Positions 36,258-45,272 of a stretch of 64,000 bases of DNA are shown here, one piece after another. The notes beneath the pieces were generated by a model, which was not told the origin of the DNA, did no database searches, and saw nothing but the letters and a program-made list of their open reading frames with translations. The position numbers were made by a program, and so were the translations under genes. The stretch lies in assembly GCA_900469445.1 (NCBI GenBank), contig UBXM01000004.1, forward strand, positions 1-64,000, in the 5' to 3' direction. The first letter of the stretch is position 1, and every line of letters begins with the position of its first letter. The stretch is from Hyphomicrobiales bacterium (GTDB lineage Bacteria > Pseudomonadota > Alphaproteobacteria > Rhizobiales > Rhizobiaceae).

Positions 36258-36509
36258 TCAGCGCCTGAAGGCGCGGGCGACGGCGATCAATATACATGCG
36301 CCGATGAAGCCGGCGATCAGGTAACCGATCCAGCCGCCGAGAACGATGCCGAACAAACCGAGGATGGCGTTGGCGACGATTGCGCCGACGATGCCGAGAA
36401 TTATGTTCATGAAGACGCCCATGTCGCTCTTCATGAATTTTTCAGCGAGCCAGCCGGCGAGGCCGCCAATAATGATGGCTGCGAACCAGCCGATACCTGC
36501 GTCTTCCAT
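36258..36509 (-). CDS. GlsB/YeaQ/YmgE family stress membrane protein
   Basis: An 83-residue, three-helix membrane protein rich in Gly and Ile (GGLAGWLAEKFM...MNIILGIVGAIVANAILG), the classic transglycosylase-associated/YmgE pattern. Members are induced by envelope and acid stress; no enzymatic activity is established. It is a monocistronic gene facing the UPF0303 gene. Confidence 0.93.
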   Translation of the reverse strand: MEDAGIGWFAAIIIGGLAGWLAEKFMKSDMGVFMNIILGIVGAIVANAILGLFGIVLGGWIGYLIAGFIGACILIAVARAFRR

Positions 36510-36669
36510 GTCCTTACCCTTTCCTTAACCCGCGCCATGGGGTGCGGCAGGTAACGCGCTAAAATGTTCCAGGGTTCCCGTTCGTTTTATTAGATGGGCA
36601 ACATTCCTTTTCTTCGCCGCGAACTGTCCCTATTTTGCCACCCGATTCGGTTAGCAAGACGAGAGACCC

Positions 36670-39189
36670 GTGAACCTATCCATCTTCCTCAACCGCCGCT
36701 TCGGTATGCTTGGTGCTATTCGTCCGCAGCGTCTGGCGCTCGCTCTGGTCATGTTGATGGCCGTTTCGTCGGTCGCCATTCATGAGGCTGCAGCGCAGGC
36801 TGAGCCGCAAACCCAAGCCCAACCCCCGGCTCAGGTACAGAACCAGCCGGCGGCGCAGCCCGTTGCTTCGGATGTGACGGCGGATTCGATCAATATCGAG
36901 ATGAAGGACAAGCTCGATGGGCTGCGCCAGCAGCTCAATGCGTTTCGCGAGAATGTCCAGGCTGCCAATACCGACGATGCGAAGCTTGCCGATATCCGGA
37001 TCAAGGCAGAAGCGATCGTCGAGGAGATGCGGGTCGCCTCCGATGCCATGAAGGTGCGCGTCGAGCAGATCCAGGGTCGTCTCACCAGCCTCGGTGAACC
37101 GCCTGCCGCGGGGCAGCCGGCAGAGGTTCCGGCGGTTGCGGAGGAAAGAGGCAAGCTTCAGAACGAGCGTTCGCAGCTCAACCTGATCGTCGACGACGCG
37201 GGCAATCTGTCCAACAGCGCCACGCAGCTTGCCAATACGATCACCAGCCTGCGTCGCACGTTGTTCGCGCAGACGCTGTTTCGGCATACCGAGCTGACGC
37301 CGGATGTCTTCGTCGATGCGGGCAATGCCTTCACCACGGAAATGCGAGACTTTTTCTCGACGATCGGAAGCTGGGCGAGCTTCGTGTGGAAGTTCAAGGC
37401 GATTTCCCTGCTTGGCGCGATTGTGCTTTCCGTCGGCGCGGCGGTTCTTTTCCTTGCGGGTGGATACAGGCTCTTCGGCCGTTTCCTGACCCGCAGCAGC
37501 GGCGACAATCCTGCCTATATCAAACGGCTTTCCTATACGTTCTGGTCGACGGTCATGCAGAGCATCACCTTCGCCGCGTTTCTGGTGACCTCCTATCTGT
37601 TCCTCGAAGGCTTCAACGTCCTGCGTCCCGACGTTGCGCCGATCATCGCGACATTCTTCGGTTTCGTCTGGTTCGTGCATTTCGTCTGGAAGCTGACCTA
37701 TGCCGCGCTTGCGCCGCACGAGCCGGGCTGGCGGCTGGTCAAGATCACCGATGGAGGCGCTCGTCTGCTCAGTCTGGCGATCATCGTCATGGCGATGATC
37801 AACGGCCTCGACTACCTGCTTGCCGCGGTGAGCGAGGTGCTCGGTTCACCCCTGGTGCTGACGATCGTGAAGAGCCTGATTGCATCGGTGGTCATCGGGC
37901 TTATCCTGATCGGCATCTCGTTCATCCGCCCGGTGCTTGCCGAGGGCGAGGACACGACGGGGCGGGGCCGTCCGTGGCCGCGTTATTTCTCGGTCACGCT
38001 GCGCGTCATGGGCGGTTTGCTGCTGCTCTGCGTCATTGCCGGATATGTCGGGCTTGCGCGGTTCGCATCGACCCAGATCGTTCTGACGGGAGCGGTTCTC
38101 GCGCTCATCTATATCGGGATATTGTCGGGCAAAGCGATTTCGAAACGCGGCGCCTTTGGTGATACGGCCCTTGGACGCCGACTGGTCGAGCGTCATCGCT
38201 TCGGCGAGGTCGGACTTGATCAGGCCGGGCTGCTGGTTGGTCTCGGTATCTACGTCATCGCGCTGTCGCTCGGCATTCCGTTGATCCTGATCACCTGGGG
38301 CTTCCAGATTGCCGATATCGAGTCCTGGGTCGTCGGCTTCTTCACGGAGTTCCGTATCGGGAATATCTCGATCTCGATCGTCGGGATATTCGGCGGCCTG
38401 CTGCTCTTCGTGCTGGGTTACATCATCACCCGCTGGGCACAGAAATGGATCGACGGCAACGTTCTCGCGCGCAGCCATGTCGATCTCGGTGTCCGCAACT
38501 CGGTCAAGACCGGCATCGGATATCTCGGCGTCGGTCTGGCGGTCATCGTCGGCGTTTCGGCGGCCGGCATCAACCTGTCCAATCTTGCCCTCGTCGCCTC
38601 GGCTCTCTCCGTCGGTATCGGTTTCGGCTTGCAGAACATCGTGTCGAACTTCGTGTCCGGCCTGATCCTGCTGGTCGAGCGGCCTTTCAAGGTCGGCGAC
38701 CATGTCGTGACGGGGACGACGGAAGGCATCGTGAAGCGGATTTCAGTGCGCGCCACCGAAATCGAGACGTTCCGCCAGCAGGCGATCATCGTGCCGAATT
38801 CCGACCTCATCAATGCCGCCGTGGGCAACTGGACGCTGAAGAACCGCATTCAGAGATCCGAAATCAAGGTATCGACCAGTTACGAAAGCGATCCGGAGAA
38901 GGTCATCGCCATTCTTATGGATATCGTTTCGGACGTACCGGAAATCCTTCGAAACCCGGAGCCGCATGTGGAGTTTCTCGCGTTCGGTGGATCGTCGCTG
39001 GATTTCGAATTGCGTTTCCATCTGGCGGACATGTCGGAGGGACTGCGTGTGCGCAATGATATCCGCGTCGAGATATTGAAGCGCTTCCGCGATCAGGGTG
39101 TCGAGATACCTTTCCCTCGATCCGAAGTCGTCTACCATCGCGGCTCTCCGATCCCGCTCGAGGAAGCGGATATTCGCGGCGGAGCGTGA
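36670..39189 (+). CDS. MscS-type mechanosensitive channel with DUF3772
   Basis: An 839-residue inner-membrane channel of the large MscS/MscK-like type. A signal peptide (to about residue 43, AAAQA) is followed by a Gln/Pro/Ala-rich linker, a periplasmic helical DUF3772 domain (about 75-240), several helices (240-560), and the MscS core: pore helix SALSVGIGFGLQNIVSNFVSG and the beta domain (VERPFKVGDHV). It should open under membrane tension and release osmolytes. The start is a GTG at 36670; an ATG 12 codons later is a possible alternative. It is monocistronic. Confidence 0.93.
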   Translation: MNLSIFLNRRFGMLGAIRPQRLALALVMLMAVSSVAIHEAAAQAEPQTQAQPPAQVQNQPAAQPVASDVTADSINIEMKDKLDGLRQQLNAFRENVQAANTDDAKLADIRIKAEAIVEEMRVASDAMKVRVEQIQGRLTSLGEPPAAGQPAEVPAVAEERGKLQNERSQLNLIVDDAGNLSNSATQLANTITSLRRTLFAQTLFRHTELTPDVFVDAGNAFTTEMRDFFSTIGSWASFVWKFKAISLLGAIVLSVGAAVLFLAGGYRLFGRFLTRSSGDNPAYIKRLSYTFWSTVMQSITFAAFLVTSYLFLEGFNVLRPDVAPIIATFFGFVWFVHFVWKLTYAALAPHEPGWRLVKITDGGARLLSLAIIVMAMINGLDYLLAAVSEVLGSPLVLTIVKSLIASVVIGLILIGISFIRPVLAEGEDTTGRGRPWPRYFSVTLRVMGGLLLLCVIAGYVGLARFASTQIVLTGAVLALIYIGILSGKAISKRGAFGDTALGRRLVERHRFGEVGLDQAGLLVGLGIYVIALSLGIPLILITWGFQIADIESWVVGFFTEFRIGNISISIVGIFGGLLLFVLGYIITRWAQKWIDGNVLARSHVDLGVRNSVKTGIGYLGVGLAVIVGVSAAGINLSNLALVASALSVGIGFGLQNIVSNFVSGLILLVERPFKVGDHVVTGTTEGIVKRISVRATEIETFRQQAIIVPNSDLINAAVGNWTLKNRIQRSEIKVSTSYESDPEKVIAILMDIVSDVPEILRNPEPHVEFLAFGGSSLDFELRFHLADMSEGLRVRNDIRVEILKRFRDQGVEIPFPRSEVVYHRGSPIPLEEADIRGGA

Positions 39190-39388
39190 GGATAGGTTGT
39201 CTTCTGCCTTACAGGCGAAATTTCGCGTCTGTTAAGCATGTATCGCTGTGATTCATTGACCTAAACGCTGAATAGAATGTTCCCCGGCCCGATTTGTTCT
39301 GAATTGAGCCGGGGAGTTAACCGTTCTGCAAATCGCGCCAAATAGAAACATGTTCAGGGGCATGATTTTTTATTTGTAAGGGTCGAAA

Positions 39389-40237
39389 ATGACATTCCTT
39401 GGTATTTCCGGAATGCAGTATTCCGGTGAAACGCTCGGCAATTCGCGTATTATTCTTGCCGAGGACTCCAATGTCTTCACATCGATGATCGGCATGCGGC
39501 TCAAGGAGCTGTTCGATATCGACATCGAGATCTGCCGTAATTTCGAAGACCTTCAGCTCGCCTACGACAGATCGACCGATCCGATCACGCTTGCTATTTC
39601 GAATATCAATCTTCCCGGCGCCGAGAACGGCGAGGCGCTCGAATACCTGATCGACCTGTCGATCCCCACGATCGTGTTTACCGGCACGTTCCATCAGGAA
39701 ACCCGCGACAAGCTGCTGACCAAGGATATCGTCGACTACATCCTCAAGGACAATGTCTTTGCCGTGGAAATGCTGGCCGAGTCGGTTTGCCGGTTCCTGA
39801 CCAACCATCGCCATCACGTGCTGATCGTCGACGACAGCCCGACGGCGAGGGCTCTGCTTTCCAGCCGTCTGAAACGCTATAATTTCCGCGTCAGCACGGC
39901 CGAAAACGGCGCGAAAGCGCTCGAGATCCTGAAGAAGAACAGCGATATCGGCCTGGTCATCACCGATTACAACATGCCGGATATCGACGGTTTCGAACTC
40001 ACCCGCCGCATTCGCTCGGTTCGCGGTTCGCACGAGCTGCGGATCATCGGCGTATCCTCTTCGTCGGACCGTCATCTGTCGGCGCGTTTCCTGAAGGCCG
40101 GCGGCAATGACTTCATGCTGCGGCCGTTCATCGACGAAGAGTTCTATTGCCGCGTCAACCAGAACCTCGATACGCTTCTGCAAATCCGCTCGATGCGGTC
40201 AGCGCAAGGCTCAAACGACGTCAAGAACGTCGCCTAA
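39389..40237 (+). CDS. twin-receiver response regulator with one degenerate domain
   Basis: A 282-residue protein with two receiver domains and no output domain. In the first (about 18-138) the acidic pair E25-D26, T98 and K120 are kept, but the phospho-acceptor position is N72 (AISNINLPG). In the second (about 142-262) the acceptor D193 is present (ITDYNMPD), but the conserved Lys is R245 (MLRPF). The EEFYCRVNQNLDTLLQI ending is the linker that, in other bacteria, joins twin receivers to a GGDEF domain. Here the chain stops and a degenerate GGDEF protein is encoded 20 nt downstream, so the two probably act together. Confidence 0.9.
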   Translation: MTFLGISGMQYSGETLGNSRIILAEDSNVFTSMIGMRLKELFDIDIEICRNFEDLQLAYDRSTDPITLAISNINLPGAENGEALEYLIDLSIPTIVFTGTFHQETRDKLLTKDIVDYILKDNVFAVEMLAESVCRFLTNHRHHVLIVDDSPTARALLSSRLKRYNFRVSTAENGAKALEILKKNSDIGLVITDYNMPDIDGFELTRRIRSVRGSHELRIIGVSSSSDRHLSARFLKAGGNDFMLRPFIDEEFYCRVNQNLDTLLQIRSMRSAQGSNDVKNVA

Positions 40238-40256
40238 ACGCTGATACAGGTGCCGC

Positions 40257-40862
40257 ATGCCATATATCGTCAGTCAGAAACGTCAGCAGTCGGATCTGTG
40301 CAGCTATTCCGATCAGGTCGCGACGGGTGTGACGGCCGTGGAGCGGAAAAAGATCAGGGCCTCTGAAAGCCGCGTATTATCCATCGAGGATTTCTATCGG
40401 CTGGGAGAGCCGATCGTTTCCGATTGCATCGAAGGCGAAATGGCGTGCTGCGTCGCGATTATCGACATAGATCGTCTGTTTCGGATTTCCGAAACCTATG
40501 GATCCGATTGCGCCGATCATGTGCTCCTTGAGTTCGGCGCCAATCTTCTGCGGTTTTCGGCGGATCTCTATGCCTGCGTCGCGCATCTCGGTCAGGACCA
40601 GTTCGGGTTTCTGCTGGTCGGCATGGATGTCGCCCTGGCAACAGAGATGCTCGATCGTTTGCGGCAGCGACTTGCGTCATGCCCGATCGGATGGAAGGGC
40701 GAGATGATCAATCTCACGGTGTCGATCGGGGCTGCGGAAATCCACGGGCGGGAAACGTTCGACAATTATCTGAATGCGGCGGAACAGTTTCTATTCATGG
40801 CCAAGATGTCCGGCCGCAATCAGGTCATCTCCGACCACACATTTGCAACCGCGGCTCACTGA
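40257..40862 (+). CDS. degenerate GGDEF domain protein
   Basis: A 201-residue protein whose residues 45-195 fit a GGDEF fold: AIIDIDRLFRISETYG aligns with the substrate-binding strand, and AAEQFLFMAKMSGRNQV with the C-terminal signature. The active site reads G112-Q-D-Q-F116 instead of GGDEF, so cyclase activity is unlikely; it could bind GTP or c-di-GMP or serve as a protein partner. It lies 19 nt after the twin-receiver gene and is surely co-transcribed. Confidence 0.82.
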   Translation: MPYIVSQKRQQSDLCSYSDQVATGVTAVERKKIRASESRVLSIEDFYRLGEPIVSDCIEGEMACCVAIIDIDRLFRISETYGSDCADHVLLEFGANLLRFSADLYACVAHLGQDQFGFLLVGMDVALATEMLDRLRQRLASCPIGWKGEMINLTVSIGAAEIHGRETFDNYLNAAEQFLFMAKMSGRNQVISDHTFATAAH

Positions 40863-40883
40863 GCGGGCACGAAGATATTGCAA

Positions 40884-40913
40884 CGCCGGCAGAGCATGAT
40901 CGCTCTGCCGGCG
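40884..40913. terminator. hairpin between convergent genes
   Basis: A perfect 12-bp stem (40884-40895 with 40902-40913) and a 6-nt loop, 21 nt after the GGDEF-like gene. It lacks a T-run on either side. Confidence 0.6.
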
Positions 40914-40941
40914 TCGACGTCTTCATCGCATTGCCGATATT

Positions 40942-41832
40942 TCAGTGCGCGCCGAGAAGTGCGTCTCTGCTGTTTTCGAGATAGGCAGAAAGAAGCTGCG
41001 GCTTCTGGCCGGTCAGCTTTTCAAAATCGCCCGTCACCAGATCGAAATTGCCGGCGCGGATATTGGCGTCGGCCGATACCAGCATTTTCACCAGAAAGTC
41101 CGGAAGGCCGGCCGAGGTCAGGCCGCCTGCCAGCTGTTCGTCGGTGACATGCACGACGTTGAGCGGCTTGCCGGTTGCCTTGGATACGAGGGCGGCGATC
41201 TCTTCGGTATTGAGGCTCTCGGAACCGGTCAGGGTGAAGGTGGTACTGCCGGCCGGTGGATTGGCAAGGGCTGCAGCTGCGGCACGGGCGCAATCGTCGC
41301 GGCTGATATTGGAGACTTTTCCAGCGCCATAGGCGGTGTACCAGGTGCCGGTCTCAAGATTATGCGGCATCGACATCAGGTAATTGTCGTCATACCAGGC
41401 ATTGCGCAGGATCGTGTACGGGATGCCGGTTGCCTTGATGGCGTCTTCCGTTCCCAGATGATCGGGCGCGAAGCTGACCAGCGATTTGTCCGGGTTCGGC
41501 ATGGATGTGTAGAGGATGTGCTTGACGCCGGCCTTGGCGGCGGCGGCGACGGCCGCCTTGTGCTGCTTGATGCGGCCGCCCGGCGTGGCGAGATCGTCGG
41601 TCGAGATGATCAGCAGGCGATCGATGCCTGCGAATGCTGCGGCAAGGCCTGCCTCATCGGTAAAATCGGCCTTGCGGGTTTCGATGCCCTTGGCAGCGAG
41701 ATCGGCAAGCCTGGACGTGTCGCGGCTTGCGGCGACGATATCGCTGGCGGAAACCTTCGATGTCTCCAGAAGGTGATGGAGGACTGCGCGGCCGAGTTGA
41801 CCGGCGGCGCCGGTGACGAGAAGTTTGGTCAT
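40942..41832 (-). CDS. NmrA/QorB-like NAD(P)H quinone reductase
   Basis: A 296-residue atypical SDR. The N-terminal MTKLLVTGAAGQLGRAV gives the TGxxGxxG nucleotide loop, and the body (FTDEAGLAAAFAGIDRLLIIS; ILYTSMPN; TILRNAWYDDNY) is that of QorB/NmrA-type quinone oxidoreductases. It is divergent from an HxlR regulator, a pairing commonly seen for quinone- or aldehyde-responsive operons. The start ATG is at 41830-41832; the frame is open 35 codons further without similarity. Confidence 0.9.
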   Translation of the reverse strand: MTKLLVTGAAGQLGRAVLHHLLETSKVSASDIVAASRDTSRLADLAAKGIETRKADFTDEAGLAAAFAGIDRLLIISTDDLATPGGRIKQHKAAVAAAAKAGVKHILYTSMPNPDKSLVSFAPDHLGTEDAIKATGIPYTILRNAWYDDNYLMSMPHNLETGTWYTAYGAGKVSNISRDDCARAAAAALANPPAGSTTFTLTGSESLNTEEIAALVSKATGKPLNVVHVTDEQLAGGLTSAGLPDFLVKMLVSADANIRAGNFDLVTGDFEKLTGQKPQLLSAYLENSRDALLGAH

Positions 41833-41879
41833 GTCGTTTCCTCTTGCAATACCGGCGGATCCGCGCGGCTCGATTGTTG

Positions 41880-41894
41880 GTCTCAAAAAGAGAC
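41880..41894. promoter_or_regulatory. inverted repeat, possible HxlR operator
   Basis: GTCTC-AAAAA-GAGAC is a perfect short inverted repeat in the middle of the 142-bp region between the divergent reductase and HxlR genes. A neighbouring TAGCGCTA palindrome follows. HxlR binding is inference from position. Confidence 0.35.
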
Positions 41895-41974
41895 TAGCGC
41901 TAAAATAGGAATTGACCGGAAACTGTAAAGGAGGCACATTTCGGGGAGATCGTTACCAAAAGGGAACCACCGGC

Positions 41975-42382
41975 ATGGACAACAGAACACGTGCTACCAC
42001 ATTTGCGGGAGAACCGTGTGACATGTCCAGCTGGGACGCGGGTAACTGCCCGGTGCGTGACGTGATGAACCAGATTGCCGGAAAATGGTCGACGCTGATT
42101 CTGGAAGCGCTGGCAGAGCGGCCTTATCGTTTCGGCGAATTGCGTCGTCTGGTGCCGGATATTTCCCAGCGAATGCTGACCCAGACTTTGCGCGACCTGC
42201 AGCGCGACGGCTATATCGACCGGCAGGTGTTTCCGACCAAGCCGCCGAGTGTGGAATATAGCATGACTGAGCTCGGTCATTCGCTGTTTGCGCCTCTGTC
42301 GAAGGTGCTGGCATGGGCCGGTGATAACCACGCTGCCGTCAAGGCGGCGCGGGCTAGGTTCGACGCAAGCGAACTGGCTTGA
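41975..42382 (+). CDS. HxlR family transcriptional regulator
   Basis: A 135-residue winged-helix regulator. The N-terminal C-P-V-R-D-V-M segment and [11 protein letters not shown]...[23 protein letters not shown] are diagnostic of HxlR. A conserved Cys in NCPV may sense quinones or aldehydes as in QorR/YodB-type members. The start ATG at 41975 was chosen because the longer frame has no similarity. It is divergent from the QorB-like gene, its probable target. Confidence 0.93.
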   Translation: MDNRTRATTFAGEPCDMSSWDAGNCPVRDVMNQIAGKWSTLILEALAERPYRFGELRRLVPDISQRMLTQTLRDLQRDGYIDRQVFPTKPPSVEYSMTELGHSLFAPLSKVLAWAGDNHAAVKAARARFDASELA

Positions 42383-43002
42383 GCGCGCCGAACGGTATGA
42401 CAGAAACCCAAGGCCCTTTGGTCATCCTGATTGCCGGCACATCCCATACCGGCAAGACGACGCTGGCAAAGCGGCTCTCGGAAGCACTTGGCTGGGAAGC
42501 GATTTCAACGGATAGTCTTGGACGGCATCCGGGCAGGCCATGGCCCATCGTCCGGCCACCGGTGGCGGAGTTCTATGGGCGGCTGGAGCCGGAAACGATC
42601 TACTGGTTCCTGAGAGTGCATCACGACAATATGTGGCCTGTCATCAGGCCATTGATTGCGGACCGCGTTGCTATGCGGCAATCGCTGATACTCGAAGGAT
42701 CGGCGCTTCGGCCGGAATTGATCGCTCCGCTGCTTTCCAATGTCGTGAGCGGAATTTGCCTGCATGCAGACGCAGACTTGCTGCGTGAGAGGATGCGGGG
42801 CGAGGCGGGGTATTTTGAGGCCGATGGGGCAACGCGCGCCTTGATCGACAAGTTCGTCGAACGCTCGCTGCACGACAATACGGAAATCCGCAAGGCGGCC
42901 AAACAGCGTGGCCTGCGGCTGATCGATGTCGCCGATCCGGCTGCCGTAGAGGCAATATTCGAAGAGTTGGTCGAGGCGGCCCATCGGAGCCACCTCGATT
43001 AG
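42379..43002 (+). CDS. P-loop kinase-like protein
   Basis: A roughly 200-residue P-loop NTPase. [13 protein letters not shown] near the N-terminus is the Walker A loop, STDSLGR follows as in small-molecule kinases, and [13 protein letters not shown] may be the lid. It resembles uridine/phosphopantothenate-like AAA_18/AAA_33 kinases; the substrate is unknown. A TTG start at 42379 would overlap the HxlR stop (TTGA), while ATG at 42397 is the alternative; neither has a strong ribosome site. It may be read with hxlR. Confidence 0.78.
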   Translation: MSAPNGMTETQGPLVILIAGTSHTGKTTLAKRLSEALGWEAISTDSLGRHPGRPWPIVRPPVAEFYGRLEPETIYWFLRVHHDNMWPVIRPLIADRVAMRQSLILEGSALRPELIAPLLSNVVSGICLHADADLLRERMRGEAGYFEADGATRALIDKFVERSLHDNTEIRKAAKQRGLRLIDVADPAAVEAIFEELVEAAHRSHLD

Positions 43003-43011
43003 TCTGATCGA

Positions 43012-44061
43012 TCAGGCGTCGAGGGAGGCCATGTCGATGACGAAGCGGTAACGAACGTCGCTCTTGAGGACCCGTTCGTAGGCTTCGTTGACCTGGCTGA
43101 TATCGATCTTCTCGATATCCGAGACGATGCCCTTTTCGCCGCAGAAATCCAGCATTTCCTGGGTTTCCTTGATCGAGCCGATCATCGAGCCGGAAAGTTC
43201 CTTGGCGCCGAAGATCAGCGAGAAGGCGTGGACCGGGATCGGATGTTCCGGGGCACCAACAACGACCATGGCACCCTTCGGCTTCAGGAGCGCGAGATAG
43301 GCGTTCCAGTCGATCGCGACACCTGCGGTGCAGATGATCAAGTCGAAATAACCGGCGAGCTTCTTGAAGGTCTCTTCGTCGCTGGTGGCGTAATAATCCT
43401 TGGCGCCGAGCTTGAGGCCGTCTTCCTTCTTCGACAGGCTCTGGGAGAGGACCGTGACGTCCGCGCCCATGGCGGCGCCGATCTTGACGCCCATATGGCC
43501 GAGGCCACCCATGCCGACGATGGCGACCTTCTTGCCCGGGCCTGCGTTCCAGCGGTGAAGCGGCGAGTAGAGCGTGATGCCGGCGCACAGAAGCGGGGCT
43601 GCAGCGTCGAGCGGCAGGCTGTCCGGGATCGACAGGACGTAACCTTCCTTGACGACGATCGAGTCGGAATAACCGCCCTGGGTCGGGGCGTTGCCGTTCA
43701 GCGTGTCGACATCGTTATAGGTCTGGACCAGACCCGGCAGGTAATGTTCGTTGTCGAGGTCGCGGGTGGCGCAGCCGACGCAGCTATCGACGAAGCAGCC
43801 GACGCCGACGCGGTCGCCGACCTTGAACTTGGTGACCTTGGAGCCGACGGCCTTGACGATGCCGGCGATCTCGTGGCCGGGAACGATCGGATAGACGGCG
43901 TTCTTCCATTCGTTGCGGACGGTGTGGATGTCCGAATGGCAGATGCCGGCAAACTTGATGTCGATGACGACGTCGTCGTCATTGGGCTCGCGGCGCTCGA
44001 AAGTGTAAGGGGTGAGCGGGCTGGTGGCGTCGGTCGCGGCATAGCCTCTGGCGATGGGCAT
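43012..44061 (-). CDS. zinc alcohol dehydrogenase, YahK/CAD type
   Basis: A 349-residue medium-chain dehydrogenase of the cinnamyl-alcohol/YahK group, reducing aldehydes with NADPH. Catalytic-zinc ligands C41 (GICHSD) and H63-E64 (PGHE) are kept, and GMGGLGHMG is the coenzyme loop. The structural-zinc lobe is altered: where relatives have four Cys spaced x2, x2, x7, this protein has C94, C97, R100 and L108. The ATG at 44059-44061 has GGAG six bases upstream, better than the ATG four codons earlier. It is divergent from the AraC regulator. Confidence 0.92.
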   Translation of the reverse strand: MPIARGYAATDATSPLTPYTFERREPNDDDVVIDIKFAGICHSDIHTVRNEWKNAVYPIVPGHEIAGIVKAVGSKVTKFKVGDRVGVGCFVDSCVGCATRDLDNEHYLPGLVQTYNDVDTLNGNAPTQGGYSDSIVVKEGYVLSIPDSLPLDAAAPLLCAGITLYSPLHRWNAGPGKKVAIVGMGGLGHMGVKIGAAMGADVTVLSQSLSKKEDGLKLGAKDYYATSDEETFKKLAGYFDLIICTAGVAIDWNAYLALLKPKGAMVVVGAPEHPIPVHAFSLIFGAKELSGSMIGSIKETQEMLDFCGEKGIVSDIEKIDISQVNEAYERVLKSDVRYRFVIDMASLDA

Positions 44062-44135
44062 GGGGAACTCCATTCATGGATGGGTTGAAAATCAACGGGC
44101 GGACTATGCGTCAACGAACCGGACGAGCGTTAGAT

Positions 44136-44168
44136 CGATCCTCCAAGCTTCTTGCACGATCCTGCAAG
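44136..44168. promoter_or_regulatory. 21-bp-period direct repeat, likely AraC operator
   Basis: CGATCCTCCAAG (44136-44147) and CGATCCTGCAAG (44157-44168) match at 11 of 12 positions and start 21 bp apart, two helical turns. This is the usual geometry of AraC/XylS half-sites. It lies between the divergent adh and araC-type genes, 75-107 bp from the adh start and 84-116 bp from the regulator start. Confidence 0.6.
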
Positions 44169-44251
44169 ATTACGCTGTGCCCCTCGTTGCGAAGACTGCG
44201 GCGCATTATACAATGGGAACGGTTCGGTGCCCGCTTCGGAGAAATGGCTCA

Positions 44252-45157
44252 ATGACGCTCCCTTTCAATCCCTATCAGGAGATCGCCTCCATCGCGGCGC
44301 GTTATGCGAAAGGCGAGGGTGACGGCGCGACGGCAATCGAAGGTCTGGGGATCAGCCGGAGAACGTCACCGAGCGAGCCTTGCCACGGCAGTTATCGTCC
44401 ATGTTTCGCAATGGTGATCCAGGGCGCGAAATGCGTGCAACTCGGCAGTGATACGATTAATTACGGGGCAGGCGATTATCTTTTGACGTCGCTCGATCTA
44501 CCTGTCGCTTGGCGGGTCGTCGAGGCCAGTCCCGAGGTTCCGCATTTCTGCATCACGGTTGCGATCAGCAGCGACAAGGTGCTCGACCTGATGGGCAAAA
44601 GCGGGCTTGCCAAGCCGGTCGGACCGACCAGGATGCAGCGCGGCATCGTCGTCAATGGCGCAACGCCCGAACTTCTGGATGCTTCCGTTCGTCTCATGCG
44701 CTTGCTCGATCGTCCGGGCGACATTGCTTCGCTGGCGCCGCTGATCGAACAGGAAATCCTCTATCGCATCCTGACCGGGCCTGCCGGCGCGCAGCTGATC
44801 AATATCGCGATTGCCGACAGCCATGGCAACCGGGTTGCGCGCGCGATTGCGTGGCTGAAGGAGAATTTTGCCGGCTCGCTTCGGATCGAGGAACTGGCCG
44901 ACCATGTCGGCATGAGCGTCTCGTCCTTCCATCACCATTTCAAATCGATCACGGCGATGACGCCGGTTCAGTACCAGAAACAGCTGAGGCTTCACGAGGC
45001 GCGGCGGCTGATGCTTGTGGAGGGGCTCGATGTCGGCAATGCCGGGCATCGCGTAGGATATCAGAGCCCATCGCAGTTCAGCCGCGAATACAGCCGTCTC
45101 TATGGCCTGTCACCGGCGCGCGACATGGATGCGGTGCGGATTTCGGCTGCCGGCTGA
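44252..45157 (+). CDS. AraC family regulator of the YqhC type
   Basis: A 301-residue AraC/XylS regulator: an AraC_N effector domain (about 25-185, with CHGSYRPCFAMVIQGAK) and a double helix-turn-helix from about 195 (IEELADHVGMSVSSFHHHFK; VGYQSPSQFSREYSRLYG). In E. coli the relative YqhC senses aldehydes and activates an aldehyde reductase gene, which fits the divergent alcohol dehydrogenase here. The ATG at 44252 was chosen because the long upstream frame overlaps the regulatory region. A direct repeat at 44136-44168 is the probable binding site. Confidence 0.93.
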   Translation: MTLPFNPYQEIASIAARYAKGEGDGATAIEGLGISRRTSPSEPCHGSYRPCFAMVIQGAKCVQLGSDTINYGAGDYLLTSLDLPVAWRVVEASPEVPHFCITVAISSDKVLDLMGKSGLAKPVGPTRMQRGIVVNGATPELLDASVRLMRLLDRPGDIASLAPLIEQEILYRILTGPAGAQLINIAIADSHGNRVARAIAWLKENFAGSLRIEELADHVGMSVSSFHHHFKSITAMTPVQYQKQLRLHEARRLMLVEGLDVGNAGHRVGYQSPSQFSREYSRLYGLSPARDMDAVRISAAG

Positions 45158-45203
45158 GTTTTCGGCTTTTTCCAGATTCCGATCGGCCGTGTGCAAGTCA
45201 GGC

Positions 45204-45253
45204 TTGACGGAAGGCAGAATTGCTTTATACGACGGAACCGTACCGTACGGTAC
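45204..45253 (+). promoter_or_regulatory. promoter and palindromic operator before the TetR gene
   Basis: TTGACG (45204-45209) and TATACG (45226-45231), spaced 16 bp, form a promoter. Just downstream, GTACCGTACGGTAC (45240-45253) is a perfect 14-bp palindrome around the expected transcription start, 20 bp before the GTG. It is probably the autorepression operator. Confidence 0.6.
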
Positions 45254-45272
45254 CTGATGGGAGCAGTCGCAA

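Noticed and set aside
42505..42993. 162-codon minus-strand open frame
   Set aside because: It is antisense to the P-loop kinase-like gene, which has a clear Walker A loop.
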